Below are positions 41,473-50,093 of a DNA stretch of 64,000 nt, piece after piece. The stretch spans positions 45,222-109,221 of the forward strand of contig DJYK01000001.1 of NCBI GenBank assembly GCA_002450095.1. The letters run 5' to 3'. A model generated the notes under the pieces. That model searched no databases, was not told the DNA's origin, and saw only the letters and a list, made by a program, of their open reading frames with translations. Numbering within the stretch: position 1 is the first letter of the stretch; the number at the start of each line of letters is the position of its first letter. The position numbers were made by a program, and so were the translations under genes. The stretch comes from Mageeibacillus sp. UBA6980 (GTDB lineage: Bacteria > Bacillota > Clostridia > Saccharofermentanales > Saccharofermentanaceae).

Positions 41473-41569
41473 AAAGCTTGTAAAATATGGGCTTGAGAGC
41501 ATTTGGAGGTAAGATTTACCACTAACTTACCACCAAATTATAAGAATTGGCAAAAAGACATGTCTAAGC

Positions 41570-41600
41570 GCCTTCCGTTAGAGATAACGGGAGGCCTTTT
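41570..41600 (+). terminator. Terminator of greA-lysS
   Basis: Arms GCCTTCCGTTA and TAACGGGAGGC with a GAGA loop; one T/G pair in the stem; followed by CTTTT. It marks the switch from core genes to the accessory region. Confidence 0.85.
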
Positions 41601-41665
41601 GCAACATGCATTTTATTCGGTTGCAACCGAGTCGGCCGAAACCGAATTGCGACTTACTGCAGACT

Positions 41666-41772
41666 ATGGCAGTTAATTGCCTAAGATTTCAATTGGATCA
41701 TTGACTTAGCGAATGGTATGATGCATACTTCTATTGAAAAGTATGGCAACTGATTGGCGAAGTTTGCAATTG
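41666..41772 (+). promoter_or_regulatory. Promoter flanked by two 30-bp direct repeats
   Basis: A good promoter, TTGACT (41701-41706), 17 bases, CATACT (41724-41729), is bracketed by imperfect direct repeats 41666-41695 and 41743-41772, both ATGGCA...ATT...AAG-TTT/ATTTC-AATTG. They are 77 bases apart and may be operator sites for a repressor of the ATPase gene at 41784. The rest of the 311-base gap holds only the lysS terminator. Confidence 0.5.
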
Positions 41773-41783
41773 CGAGGTGTTAT

Positions 41784-43085
41784 ATGCTTATAAAGCGTGA
41801 TTTGTATCTGAATAAGATCGTCTCGTATATGTGGGATGGTCAGGTTAAGGTCATTACCGGAATCAGAAGATGTGGAAAATCATATCTTCTCAGAACGATA
41901 TTCAGAGATTATTTGCTTGAGCACGGTGTTACTCCTGATCAGATCATTACTATCGAACTGGATACGGCAAAAGATATCGAGTATAGAAATCCGCTTGCTC
42001 TCGCGAAGAAAGTAAAAGAGATTGTTGAAGGAAAGACTCAGCAGTTCTATCTCTTTGTCGATGAGATACAGATGTCGGATGAAGTTCCTAATCCTTATAA
42101 TCCTGATGGCAAGAAGATCACCTTTTATGATTCGCTTAATGATCTCAAAGCGATCCCTAACCTTGATGTATATGTGACCGGAAGTAATTCCAAGATGCTG
42201 TCAAGCGATATCCTTACTGAGTTTCGTGGAAGAAGTGATGAGATACGAGTCCATCCTTTAAGCTTTGCAGAATATTACTCTGCTGTTGGCGAGGATAAAG
42301 CTGATGCCTTTGACGAATATGCTTTCTACGGCGGTATGCCACTGGTTCTCTCAAGACCGTATGAGACTGCGAAAATGACTTATCTTAAGTCGTTGTTTTC
42401 AGAGGTATATCTTAGAGATATCGTCGAGCGTAAGAAGATAAAACGTTTGGATATTCTTGAAGCAACGCTTGACTTGTTATGCTCTTCAGTTGGGTCTCTT
42501 ACCAATCCGAATAATGTGGCCAAGACAATGAACTCCAAACAAAAGCTCTCCGGAGAAAATCTTGTCTCGAATAATACGGTGACCACATATATGGATCACC
42601 TCTCGGATGCATATCTGTTTGAAGAATGTAAGCGTTATGATGTTAAAGGGAAGAATTACTTCGACTATCCCAATAAGTATTACTGTGAGGACATCGGTCT
42701 TCGCAATGCCAGGATCGGGTTCCGTCAGCAGGAGTTGACTCATATCATGGAGAACATTATTTACAATGATCTCCGTATACGCGGATGCGAAGTAGACGTG
42801 GGTGTCGTTTACAGCACGGAGAAAAGTAAGGCCGGAAATAATGTTCAGGTAGCTCGGGAGATCGACTTCATAGCTGCTCGAGGTGGAAAGAAAACGTATA
42901 TACAATCTGCTTTTACACTTGGAACCGATGAGAAATCTGAAATAGAGAATAAGCCATTTTCCCTTACCGGTGATTCGTTCCCCAAAATAATAGTGCGTCA
43001 TGATATACGTAAGAGATGGTACGATGATAACGGTATCCTTAACATTGGAGTGATAGATTTCTTACTTGATGATACGATTGTATAA
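41784..43085 (+). CDS. DUF4143-family AAA ATPase
   Basis: A 433-residue protein of the AAA_14/DUF4143 family. Walker A ITGIRRCGKSYLL, Walker B LFVDEIQM, sensor VYVTGSNSKMLSSDI, arginine-rich EFRGRSDEIRVHPLSFAEY, then the DUF4143 domain with IYNDLRIRGCEVDVGVVYS near the C-terminus, a PD-(D/E)XK-like fold. ATG at 41784 follows GCGAGG. Such ATPases are common in accessory regions of anaerobes; their function is unsettled. A larger relative lies at 61905. Confidence 0.9.
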   Translation: MLIKRDLYLNKIVSYMWDGQVKVITGIRRCGKSYLLRTIFRDYLLEHGVTPDQIITIELDTAKDIEYRNPLALAKKVKEIVEGKTQQFYLFVDEIQMSDEVPNPYNPDGKKITFYDSLNDLKAIPNLDVYVTGSNSKMLSSDILTEFRGRSDEIRVHPLSFAEYYSAVGEDKADAFDEYAFYGGMPLVLSRPYETAKMTYLKSLFSEVYLRDIVERKKIKRLDILEATLDLLCSSVGSLTNPNNVAKTMNSKQKLSGENLVSNNTVTTYMDHLSDAYLFEECKRYDVKGKNYFDYPNKYYCEDIGLRNARIGFRQQELTHIMENIIYNDLRIRGCEVDVGVVYSTEKSKAGNNVQVAREIDFIAARGGKKTYIQSAFTLGTDEKSEIENKPFSLTGDSFPKIIVRHDIRKRWYDDNGILNIGVIDFLLDDTIV

Positions 43086-43113
43086 AGTGCATCAATATAT
43101 AACTCACTATCAT

Positions 43114-43155
43114 AAGGAGCTGTCTCAAAAGTAACGAGACAGCTCCTTTGTGTTA
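43114..43155 (+). terminator. Hairpin after the DUF4143 gene
   Basis: Perfect 13-base arms AAGGAGCTGTCTC/GAGACAGCTCCTT with a nine-base loop and T-rich tail TGTGTT. Both strands could use it. Confidence 0.8.
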
Positions 43156-43164
43156 GTTGTTCGT

Positions 43165-43189
43165 AAAAGTCCTTTTTAAGGACTTTTTT
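43165..43189 (+). terminator. Second terminator hairpin
   Basis: Arms AAAAGTCCTT/AAGGACTTTT with a TTT loop, then T run. It follows the stem at 43114-43148 closely. Confidence 0.75.
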
Positions 43190-43393
43190 GATGTTACGGG
43201 GTGATAGACTCGGCTTAAGGTCCTTTGGAAGTGCTAATTATCTTAGAATGATAAAACGAGTTGTTTCTATCATGTCTATTTGGAAACAACAGATATCTCA
43301 AGAGGGGGGTATTTTTGTCGGCAAAAAACATGAGTTCTCACTTGGCAGGATTACGGAACGCTGGAGATTAGACTCGACCATGAGTATTATGGC

Positions 43394-43540
43394 CTAATCT
43401 CTAGTCAATTCGCGGACATCAGCCTTTATTGTAGTGAGTCCGACAAGTTTACAAGCCTCTTTTCTTCTATGTCCGGATACCATCTCATGCTGTCATTTAT
43501 GGTTGTATTTTTCAAGTATGATATCGGCTGACAAAAATGT
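43394..43540 (-). pseudogene. ParB/RepB-type partition protein, decayed fragment
   Basis: Read on the minus strand, the bases encode ADIILEKYNHK, an in-frame TGA, then HEMVSGHRRKEACKLVGL and TTIKADVRELTRD before a stop. SGHRRxEACKLVGL is the central motif of ParB N-terminal domains (GHRR box). Only this segment remains, with no start and no HTH part. It points to an old integrative or plasmid-derived element. The rest of the 537-base gap (43190-43393 and 43541-43620) shows no gene that I can support. Confidence 0.7.
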
Positions 43541-43625
43541 ATTAATATGGTGCCTTGATCCGTTGCTTCTAAGAATCCTATGATAGAATTATTGGTATGG
43601 AATAACAATAGGGGGAGAAGCCTTG

Positions 43626-44411
43626 ATGGACATCATCGAACACGGGGATATTCTGTCGGCGGACGGCAAGGCAAAAGCATCGGTTTACGGTCTTCAGGGC
43701 GAACTGACGGAACAGTTCGAAGATGATCTCATAAGCGAATATGTGCTTTTGATCTTCGTAAATTCAAGGCTCGCGTATAAAGCGGTCTGTACCCCGACGG
43801 ACCTTCCGGAACTTGTAGTCGGAAGGCTCATCACCGAAGCGGGAATCGATCCTTCTGATATCAAAACGGTAGATGTCTGCATCAATGGGAACGCAGCAAA
43901 AGTAACGGTCAGTAACGGTTTGGAATCCGGTATCAGGAGCAAAAGCTTCAATGAGACACTGACCTGCTGCACGGATAATCTGTCTCTTCTTGATTCGAAC
44001 AGGGATCTTCTAAGAATCCCGGATACTGACATAGACCTTACGGGAATCCCTGCCCTGCTTGCCGTGGCTTCGGAAGATACGGCGCTTCACAAACTCACGG
44101 GATCATCCCATTCGGCACTTCTTATGTACGAAAGCAAAGTCATCTACAAGGCGGAGGATATCGGCAGGCACAATGCAATAGACAAGGCCGTCGGATATCT
44201 GTACCGGAATGGTCTTCAGCCTTCAAAGGCAATCCTTTATACGACAGGAAGAATGCCCACAGACATGATACGCAAGGCAATACGTGCGAAGATTCCCGTT
44301 CTTGTCTCAAGACAGAAACCTACGGTCGAAGGCGTGAAGCTCGCTTCGGATCACAATCTGATGATAATCGGACATCTTCGCAGCGGTAATTACAGAATAT
44401 ACGGAAAGTAA
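43626..44411 (+). CDS. fdhD: FdhD-like formate dehydrogenase accessory sulfurtransferase
   Basis: A 261-residue protein. The C-terminal half has the family blocks FTGSSHSALL-like (LTGSSHSALLMYES), YKAEDIGRHNAIDKAVGYLYRNG, LYTTGRMPTDMIRKAIRAKIPVLVSR and HNLMIIGHLRSGNYRIY. In E. coli FdhD a CxxC loop carries sulfur from IscS to the molybdenum cofactor; here the matching place has adjacent cysteines (TLTCCTDNL). No formate dehydrogenase or moco gene is within the window. The ATG at 43626 is preceded by GGGGGAG; a TTG just before is the alternative. Confidence 0.88.
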   Translation: MDIIEHGDILSADGKAKASVYGLQGELTEQFEDDLISEYVLLIFVNSRLAYKAVCTPTDLPELVVGRLITEAGIDPSDIKTVDVCINGNAAKVTVSNGLESGIRSKSFNETLTCCTDNLSLLDSNRDLLRIPDTDIDLTGIPALLAVASEDTALHKLTGSSHSALLMYESKVIYKAEDIGRHNAIDKAVGYLYRNGLQPSKAILYTTGRMPTDMIRKAIRAKIPVLVSRQKPTVEGVKLASDHNLMIIGHLRSGNYRIYGK

Positions 44412-44490
44412 AATGGCATACGTCACAAATGAGTGATAGACTCTTGGTGGTGTGTTATAAAAATAACAGTTTGGATAAGGGGTAATTATT

Positions 44491-45375
44491 ATGCAAAAAC
44501 GAAGATTTTTGGCAGCACTGTTGGCAGGTGCTTTTGTATTCTCGATGACTGGATGTAAGAAGATCGAATCCGTCACTTCGGAAGAATTCGAGAACGCCTG
44601 GGAGAATACTGATGCGGACGAGATGAGCTTCGACGAACTCGGGGAGTTGAGCGAAGAGGATTTTGAGGCTCAATTGTATGACGGTTTTTACTATACGTTC
44701 GAACCGGATGATCTCGAGTATTTCCCGATGATCATCCCCACATTGAAATCAGCCAATCTCGACCTGAATCTTGATTCGGATGATATAGAGCAGGTCAGCG
44801 TAGGAGCAAGAGGATTCATCGACCCTGAAGATGCTGATCTGTTTGATCTGGAATCACTGAATGATCTGTCATTCTCATCAGTCGCCGGCATTCAGATAAC
44901 TCTTAACGACTCTGTCGATCTGGACGAACTCGAAGACGGCATAGACGACCTTCTTAACAGTGTCGATATCAATATTGAGGATCTTAGCAGTTCCGAATAC
45001 AGAAGAACAAAGAACGGTCTTAGCCTCACCCTCAGAGTAAGCGTTACCGACTTAAGTCAAAGCATCCTTGATTCTGATTTTATCGATATTATGCACGACA
45101 ACGATATTCCTGAGGCAGACGATGTCGAAGACATGCTCGAGGACCTGTACGATGGTGAGATCATTCTATACATCATCGCATCAGATGAGAACATTCTGAT
45201 ATTAGGCGGAGCTTCAGTGAATTACCCGGTTAACCTTCTCATAGAGTTAACTGATGAATTAGGCCTCACCGATCCTTATGACCTTACCCCCAACACCGAT
45301 ATACCCAATGCCCTCGTGGAGATGTTCGTCGACAGAATAGATGCATACGCTTCATTTGCATATGCAGGGTTCTGA
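44491..45375 (+). CDS. Acidic lipoprotein of unknown function
   Basis: A 294-residue exported protein. Signal peptide and lipobox SMTGC near residue 22; the rest is very acidic (many D/E clusters such as DDLEYF, DELEDGIDDLL). No family recognised. It shares an apparent two-gene unit with the membrane protein that starts two bases after its stop. AAGGGG precedes ATG. Confidence 0.85.
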   Translation: MQKRRFLAALLAGAFVFSMTGCKKIESVTSEEFENAWENTDADEMSFDELGELSEEDFEAQLYDGFYYTFEPDDLEYFPMIIPTLKSANLDLNLDSDDIEQVSVGARGFIDPEDADLFDLESLNDLSFSSVAGIQITLNDSVDLDELEDGIDDLLNSVDINIEDLSSSEYRRTKNGLSLTLRVSVTDLSQSILDSDFIDIMHDNDIPEADDVEDMLEDLYDGEIILYIIASDENILILGGASVNYPVNLLIELTDELGLTDPYDLTPNTDIPNALVEMFVDRIDAYASFAYAGF

Positions 45376-45377
45376 TT

Positions 45378-45818
45378 ATGGAAGGATTGAAGAATCTTAT
45401 TAACATATTGTTTATAGGCGGTCTTATATTTGCCGTCATCTGCGGCATAATAACCGGAATCCTTCAGCACGAATACACACACAAGGTGTCAGCGTGCCGT
45501 TCCCAGACGACAGGAACAGTCGTAAGTATCGAGAAGTCCTTAGGCATTATTAACGGTATCGGACCCACCAAGTGGCGCGCCGAATACGTTATCGACGGCA
45601 AGACATATACAGCAGAAGGAGTCTACATGAGAGGAACTGCTGTAGGTGATTCCGTCACCGTTAATTACGACCATTTCGAACCGGGTGAAGGCTATATTGG
45701 AAGTGAACCTTCCGAGAAGGCAGACAGATCCTTTATCGGATCTTTTGGAATAGGACTCGCCGTATTAAGCATCGCGACGAAAGCTAACCCCAGAGGCAGA
45801 AGAATCTGGGCCGGCTGA
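45378..45818 (+). CDS. DUF3592-like small membrane protein
   Basis: A 146-residue protein with an N-terminal helix (about 8-28), a beta-rich extracytoplasmic segment with TTGTVVSIE, WRAEYVIDGKTYTAEG and VGDSVTVNYD, which resembles DUF3592, and a possible second helix (about 120-135). It starts two bases after the lipoprotein gene. Role unknown. Confidence 0.75.
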   Translation: MEGLKNLINILFIGGLIFAVICGIITGILQHEYTHKVSACRSQTTGTVVSIEKSLGIINGIGPTKWRAEYVIDGKTYTAEGVYMRGTAVGDSVTVNYDHFEPGEGYIGSEPSEKADRSFIGSFGIGLAVLSIATKANPRGRRIWAG

Positions 45819-45933
45819 ATTACGGGATGAACAGAACATGAAATACAGTGTAAGGATCTCGTCAATGTTAACATAGAATCTGATTGGTGTACTAAAATCA
45901 ATTTCATCCAAACCGATTGTGGTCTTTCTAAAG

Positions 45934-45965
45934 GCTCTCGTTCATAAAAGACCGAGAGCTTTTAT
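45934..45965 (+). terminator. Terminator after the DUF3592-like gene
   Basis: Arms GCTCTCG/CGAGAGC (45934-45940 and 45953-45959) followed by TTTTAT. The 182-base gap holds nothing else obvious. Confidence 0.7.
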
Positions 45966-46000
45966 CGCTCCCGATATGTTTATCAGGGAACGGTTTAGGA

Positions 46001-46732
46001 TTATTCCTCTTTAAATAACTGCTCCAATATCTGATTGCGATTATTAATAAACATTTTAGTGATCTTATAGCTGTCCGTTTCCTCATATGTACACGGCTTG
46101 ATGCTTCCTCCGTCAAAACACATTATCGTCGCATCGGGGAAGCCGAGTAATACAGGAGAATGAGTCACGATGATAAATTGGGCTCCCGCTTTCGCACAAC
46201 GCATGATCTCAATCATAAGAGTTAACTGCCGTTGTGGCGATAATGCCGCTTCAGGCTCATCCAACAGATAGATACCATTGCCAAGAAACGTCTCCTGCAC
46301 CAGAGCCAAAAAGCTTTCGCCATGTGATCGCTCGTGATAGTGCATTGGCCGGCCGCCCGTTCCTTTACTGTATTCCTCCTCTGCCGTAGCTACATTATAG
46401 AAACTCTCTGCACGCAGAAAATACCCGCTACGGGGACTTTTGCATCCTTTGACCAGCCGGATCGCATCACAAAGATCGGAATGCGAATCATAAGTCGAAA
46501 ATGAATAATTCTTTGTACCGCCTTCAGGATTAAAGCCAAGATTCACTGCAACAGCTTCAAGAAGTGTCGATTTCCCGGTTCCGTTCTCTCCGACAAAAAA
46601 GGTGACCGGACAAGTAAATTCAAGATGCGTAAGATTGTTTATCGCCGGGATTCCAAGCAGATAGCTTGACGGGTCAAGCCTGTCTTTGAAAAAATCTAAT
46701 CCTGAAATGTACAAATCTGAAAAGCCGCTCAT
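46001..46732 (-). CDS. COG3910-type ABC-like ATPase
   Basis: A 243-residue stand-alone ATPase: FFVGENGTGKSTLLEAVAVNLG (Walker A), signature-like SHGESFLALV, Walker B IYLLDEPEAALSP, and QFIIVTHSPVLL. This is the small predicted ATPase family often found beside defence genes or alone. The tail ends NNRNQILEQLFKEE. There is no partner gene beside it on the same strand. Its role is not known. Confidence 0.9.
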   Translation of the reverse strand: MSGFSDLYISGLDFFKDRLDPSSYLLGIPAINNLTHLEFTCPVTFFVGENGTGKSTLLEAVAVNLGFNPEGGTKNYSFSTYDSHSDLCDAIRLVKGCKSPRSGYFLRAESFYNVATAEEEYSKGTGGRPMHYHERSHGESFLALVQETFLGNGIYLLDEPEAALSPQRQLTLMIEIMRCAKAGAQFIIVTHSPVLLGFPDATIMCFDGGSIKPCTYEETDSYKITKMFINNRNQILEQLFKEE

Positions 46733-47075
46733 TAAGTCTGTCTCCTGTTTATATAATAGAATTGCAATATCAGACTTGCAATATCGGAGTTTGCTTATCA
46801 GATCCAGCTGCTTCTTGAAAAGCTTCTTAAGATGTCGGAGTAATCCGGTGTCCTGCGGCGGGTGTTATGTGGACTGCGAGCCCACCAAAATGGTGGCGAA
46901 AAGCAGTTAAATGATTCTTTTGCGACATTAATTGGACAGGATTATGCAACAACACTTGATAAAATCTGAATAAAGGAGATTGAGTTAAACTATTATTAAT
47001 AACTGCTTAATAAAAATGAAGATACGTATATGTAGAATTAAATTACAAAACTATCTTTAATGATTGGGGCTATAT
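46733..47075. other. Intergenic gap with a possible coding remnant
   Basis: About 340 bases without a supported gene. On the plus strand 46769-46843 reads in one frame as EFAYQIQLLLEKLLKMSE and a stop, which looks like the helical end of a protein, and 14-base near-repeats (GCAATATCAGACTT and GCAATATCGGAGTT) lie at its start. A short hairpin CCCACC/GGTGG is at about 46880. The base composition turns AT-rich from about 46910. This may be an old element boundary. Confidence 0.3.
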
Positions 47076-48425
47076 ATGAAAAAAAGAATATCTATACTGT
47101 TAATGATATCGATTATGGTGTCTGTTTTCAGCGTTAATGTTTTTGCTGATTCGAATCAGAGATGGAATTTGGGTACTGTTACCAATACTGGGAAAGATAA
47201 TGGTTACTCCGGGAATAATACTATAGGTATTGATGATCCGCATTACGGATGGTCTTTAGGTCAGTTTTATGTTAGTGGATATACGCAACACACCACGGAC
47301 TCTAGTGGTGATGTCTTCTTGAAGAATGTAGGAGATCAAGTTGAACTTCACTTTGAATTGCTCCAAGATATTGATAGCCTCAATGGACAGGATAATCTAA
47401 CTGTTTATGCCGATTCAAATGGATATGATCAGTATTTTAGCACACAACAGTTTAATAACTGTAGAGGACTATTAATCATCAGAAAAACTGATTACCAGAA
47501 TTCTACAGCTGATCCGGTGATTTATACTAATTATCTTGATGGTGTAAATGAAGGTGCTGATACTGTAGTTGAGTTCTGTGAAGAAGGCGATTATGAAGTT
47601 GCATTGGATTATGAGATTGAAGAAAAGCATTATGGTGTTTCATGGAATACCGTAATAGGCGTACCGACATATACTAATTACAGAATCTATTTCAGTTTCA
47701 AGATAAGAAATGGAAATTGTATGGTTTTCCCGTTTGATGTTTCAACTGGAAGCGAACTTACAAATGAATCTTTTACAGATAATGGGTTTTATCTCGATCT
47801 TGCCAATTCAAGATATCTGGATATTAATGTTCAGCGATCTGTTTATGTTGAAGGCAGTAATGGCTATACCGAGGATGTGAGGTTTAATCGTCCTGCATCT
47901 GACGGAACACAGTATACTGAAGAGGGAATATACACTATAACTGTACATAATAACTATACCAATGAGTCGACAACGAAGACTATATATGTTGGCACAGATC
48001 CAATGATGCGAGCGTATGTAGTTAATGGATATACGTTGGATCAGATTCAAGAAATGGTATCCGAGGGGTATCAAATCAATGAAGATGGTTCTATGGTCGC
48101 TCCAGATAATAGTAGACCAGAGGAAACTGATGCTTCTGAAGAAGCATCAAATAGACCGTTGGGATCATCTCGAAATAATGATGACAATAGTTCAGTAGGG
48201 GAATCTGAAAAAGGCAGTAAGAGGTTTCCGATAATAGCCATCTTTATCATAGTTTTAATAGTAGGCGCCGGTGTATTGGTATTTATAAAAAGGGATATGA
48301 TTATCGGTAAGTTTAAGGGAAATACTAAAAATACAGTTTACGACAGTCAGATAAACGAGGATAAGGATGACTCGGGAAAAGAAGATAAATCTGGAGATAA
48401 TACAGATAATAATGAGGATAAATAG
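47076..48425 (+). CDS. Surface protein with C-terminal transmembrane anchor
   Basis: A 449-residue protein: signal peptide (1-27, ending VNVFA), a large beta-rich Tyr/Asn/Asp-rich ectodomain, a transmembrane helix (about 388-408, FPIIAIFIIVLIVGAG) and a short acidic cytoplasmic tail with DKDDSGKEDKSG. The end of the ectodomain (EGIYTITVHNNYTNESTTKTIYVG) resembles an immunoglobulin-like bacterial repeat. It heads a run of six closely spaced genes and its stop is three bases before the lipoprotein toxin gene. No family recognised. ATG at 47076 is chosen over a TTG four codons earlier. Confidence 0.8.
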   Translation: MKKRISILLMISIMVSVFSVNVFADSNQRWNLGTVTNTGKDNGYSGNNTIGIDDPHYGWSLGQFYVSGYTQHTTDSSGDVFLKNVGDQVELHFELLQDIDSLNGQDNLTVYADSNGYDQYFSTQQFNNCRGLLIIRKTDYQNSTADPVIYTNYLDGVNEGADTVVEFCEEGDYEVALDYEIEEKHYGVSWNTVIGVPTYTNYRIYFSFKIRNGNCMVFPFDVSTGSELTNESFTDNGFYLDLANSRYLDINVQRSVYVEGSNGYTEDVRFNRPASDGTQYTEEGIYTITVHNNYTNESTTKTIYVGTDPMMRAYVVNGYTLDQIQEMVSEGYQINEDGSMVAPDNSRPEETDASEEASNRPLGSSRNNDDNSSVGESEKGSKRFPIIAIFIIVLIVGAGVLVFIKRDMIIGKFKGNTKNTVYDSQINEDKDDSGKEDKSGDNTDNNEDK

Positions 48426-48428
48426 TTT

Positions 48429-49676
48429 ATGAAAAAGATTATATCAATTGTTTTAACAGCCACTCTTTTGTTAGCCGGATGCTCTGTACACCCTTCAGTA
48501 GAGCAAGATGTGGTAGAAGCTGAAAGTGTAGAATCATCTTCGGTATTAAACACATTATCTGATGAAGATGTTTTGTATTCCGATTTAACTACAATGGATT
48601 ATCTTGATACTGAGGTAGAAAACCTTAATTTCAGTTCTATGAGTGATCCCAATCTGCTTACATATATGGAGGGTGCAGTATATTGTCAATTGATTGATGA
48701 GATTGGTGATAATGCGTATATTGAAAATGTTGACGCAATATATATTTCTCAAGAATATATTGACGAATTATCTTACAATTCACGATCTAATATATTTTTT
48801 GGCTATACATTGCAAGAATTAGATGAGCAGTTCCAGGGAGAACGATATGTATTTACTGTGCAGGATGGAAACACAGTCGTTCAACCAATGTCAGAGTATG
48901 ATGATACTTATGATCAAATAATCCGTAATGTTGCCATTGGAACAGGCGTTATTCTAATTTGTGTTACTGTTTCTGTTGCTACAGCAGGAGCAGCACCGGC
49001 AGCTAGCATGATATTTGCTGTTGGAGCTCAAACCGGTACGGCTATGGGCCTTTCTTCAGGAGTAATAAGTGGAGTTGCAGCTGGCTTGACCACTGGAATC
49101 ACAACGGGCGATTGGGATCAAGCATTAACTGATGGAGAACTTGCGGCAAGTGAAGGCTTTATGATGGGAGCTATTTGTGGCTCGATATTAGGAGGAGCTG
49201 GAGAAGCTGTTGGCCTTCACGGAGCAACTTTGAATGGCTTGACAATGGATGAAGCCGCTACAATTCAAAGAGAATCTCGAATACCATTGAATATCATAAG
49301 GGAATTTCAATCAATGGATCAGTATGAAATCATTAGAAATTCTGGTATGTATGGTGGTGTTGTTGATGGTTCCCCCGCTTTAATTAGAGATATTGATTTG
49401 AATTTTGTTGACGATATGGGACGAACAAATTTACAACGAATGCAACAGGGTCTTGCGGCGCTTGATCCTGAAACTGGTCTCGCCTATGAGCTACATCATA
49501 TGGGGCAAACTCAAGATGCTACGATGGCTATATTGACTCAGGCTGAACACAGAGGCGTTGGAAACCATGCGATTTGGCATGATCTAATCTCTGAATCGGC
49601 TGTTGATCATGGTGCAGCGTGGTCTGCTCAAAGGGAGGCGTTTTGGAGATCGTTAGCAGCTATAGTATCGGCATAA
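48429..49676 (+). CDS. Lipoprotein with C-terminal LHH nuclease toxin domain
   Basis: A 415-residue exported protein. Signal peptide with lipobox LLLAGC (Cys18); an acidic region; a Gly/Ala-rich hydrophobic segment (about 167-265) like the pre-toxin regions of polymorphic toxins; and a C-terminal domain (about 325-415) with YELHHMGQ (H356, H357), EHRG and NHAIWHD. That is the LHH type of the HNH/endonuclease VII fold used in contact toxins. The next gene encodes a SUKH (SMI1/KNR4) protein, the usual immunity partner of such nucleases. A lipid anchor, not LXG/WXG, for delivery is unusual. Confidence 0.82.
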   Translation: MKKIISIVLTATLLLAGCSVHPSVEQDVVEAESVESSSVLNTLSDEDVLYSDLTTMDYLDTEVENLNFSSMSDPNLLTYMEGAVYCQLIDEIGDNAYIENVDAIYISQEYIDELSYNSRSNIFFGYTLQELDEQFQGERYVFTVQDGNTVVQPMSEYDDTYDQIIRNVAIGTGVILICVTVSVATAGAAPAASMIFAVGAQTGTAMGLSSGVISGVAAGLTTGITTGDWDQALTDGELAASEGFMMGAICGSILGGAGEAVGLHGATLNGLTMDEAATIQRESRIPLNIIREFQSMDQYEIIRNSGMYGGVVDGSPALIRDIDLNFVDDMGRTNLQRMQQGLAALDPETGLAYELHHMGQTQDATMAILTQAEHRGVGNHAIWHDLISESAVDHGAAWSAQREAFWRSLAAIVSA

Positions 49677-49691
49677 TGAGGAGGTAATATA

Positions 49692-50081
49692 ATGGTTTTA
49701 GAAGAAATATTGAAAGAAAAAAAGAATGTATATCATCTCAATGGGGCTGAGGACAATGTCATATCTGATGCTGAAGATAGACTAGGGTTAGAGTTTGCTC
49801 CAGAATACAAAGATTATTTAAAAACATACGGTTTGCTTTCTGTCGGAGCACATGAGTTGACCGGTATTTGTCCCTCCAAGCGTTTAAATGTTGTTGATTC
49901 TACATTGAGAGAGAAAGAGGATAATGCCGCAATTCCAAACGATATGTATTTGGTTGAGTACATTGGAGTTGAGAATCTGACTATATGGCAGAATACTAAA
50001 GGAGAAGTGTTTGAGGTCCCGTATAAGGGCAGTCCTCTTAAGATATATGATTCTCTAGCTGATTATATTAAATCAATGTAA
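49692..50081 (+). CDS. SMI1/KNR4 (SUKH) family immunity protein
   Basis: A 129-residue cytoplasmic protein. DAEDRLGLEFAPEYKDYLKTYGLLSVGAHELTGI (quoted as LGLEFAPEYKDYLKTYG) is the SUKH start; EYIGVENLTIWQNTKGEVFEV and SLADYIKSM complete the domain. It starts 15 bases after the LHH toxin gene with GAGGAGG before ATG, so it should block that nuclease in the producer. SUKH proteins are among the commonest immunity proteins of polymorphic toxin systems. Confidence 0.9.
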   Translation: MVLEEILKEKKNVYHLNGAEDNVISDAEDRLGLEFAPEYKDYLKTYGLLSVGAHELTGICPSKRLNVVDSTLREKEDNAAIPNDMYLVEYIGVENLTIWQNTKGEVFEVPYKGSPLKIYDSLADYIKSM

Positions 50082-50093
50082 TTAAGTGTTGTA

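Noticed and set aside
43188..43397. 70-codon plus-strand frame in the gap before fdhD
   Set aside because: It starts in a terminator, has no ribosome site and overlaps the ParB remnant on the other strand.
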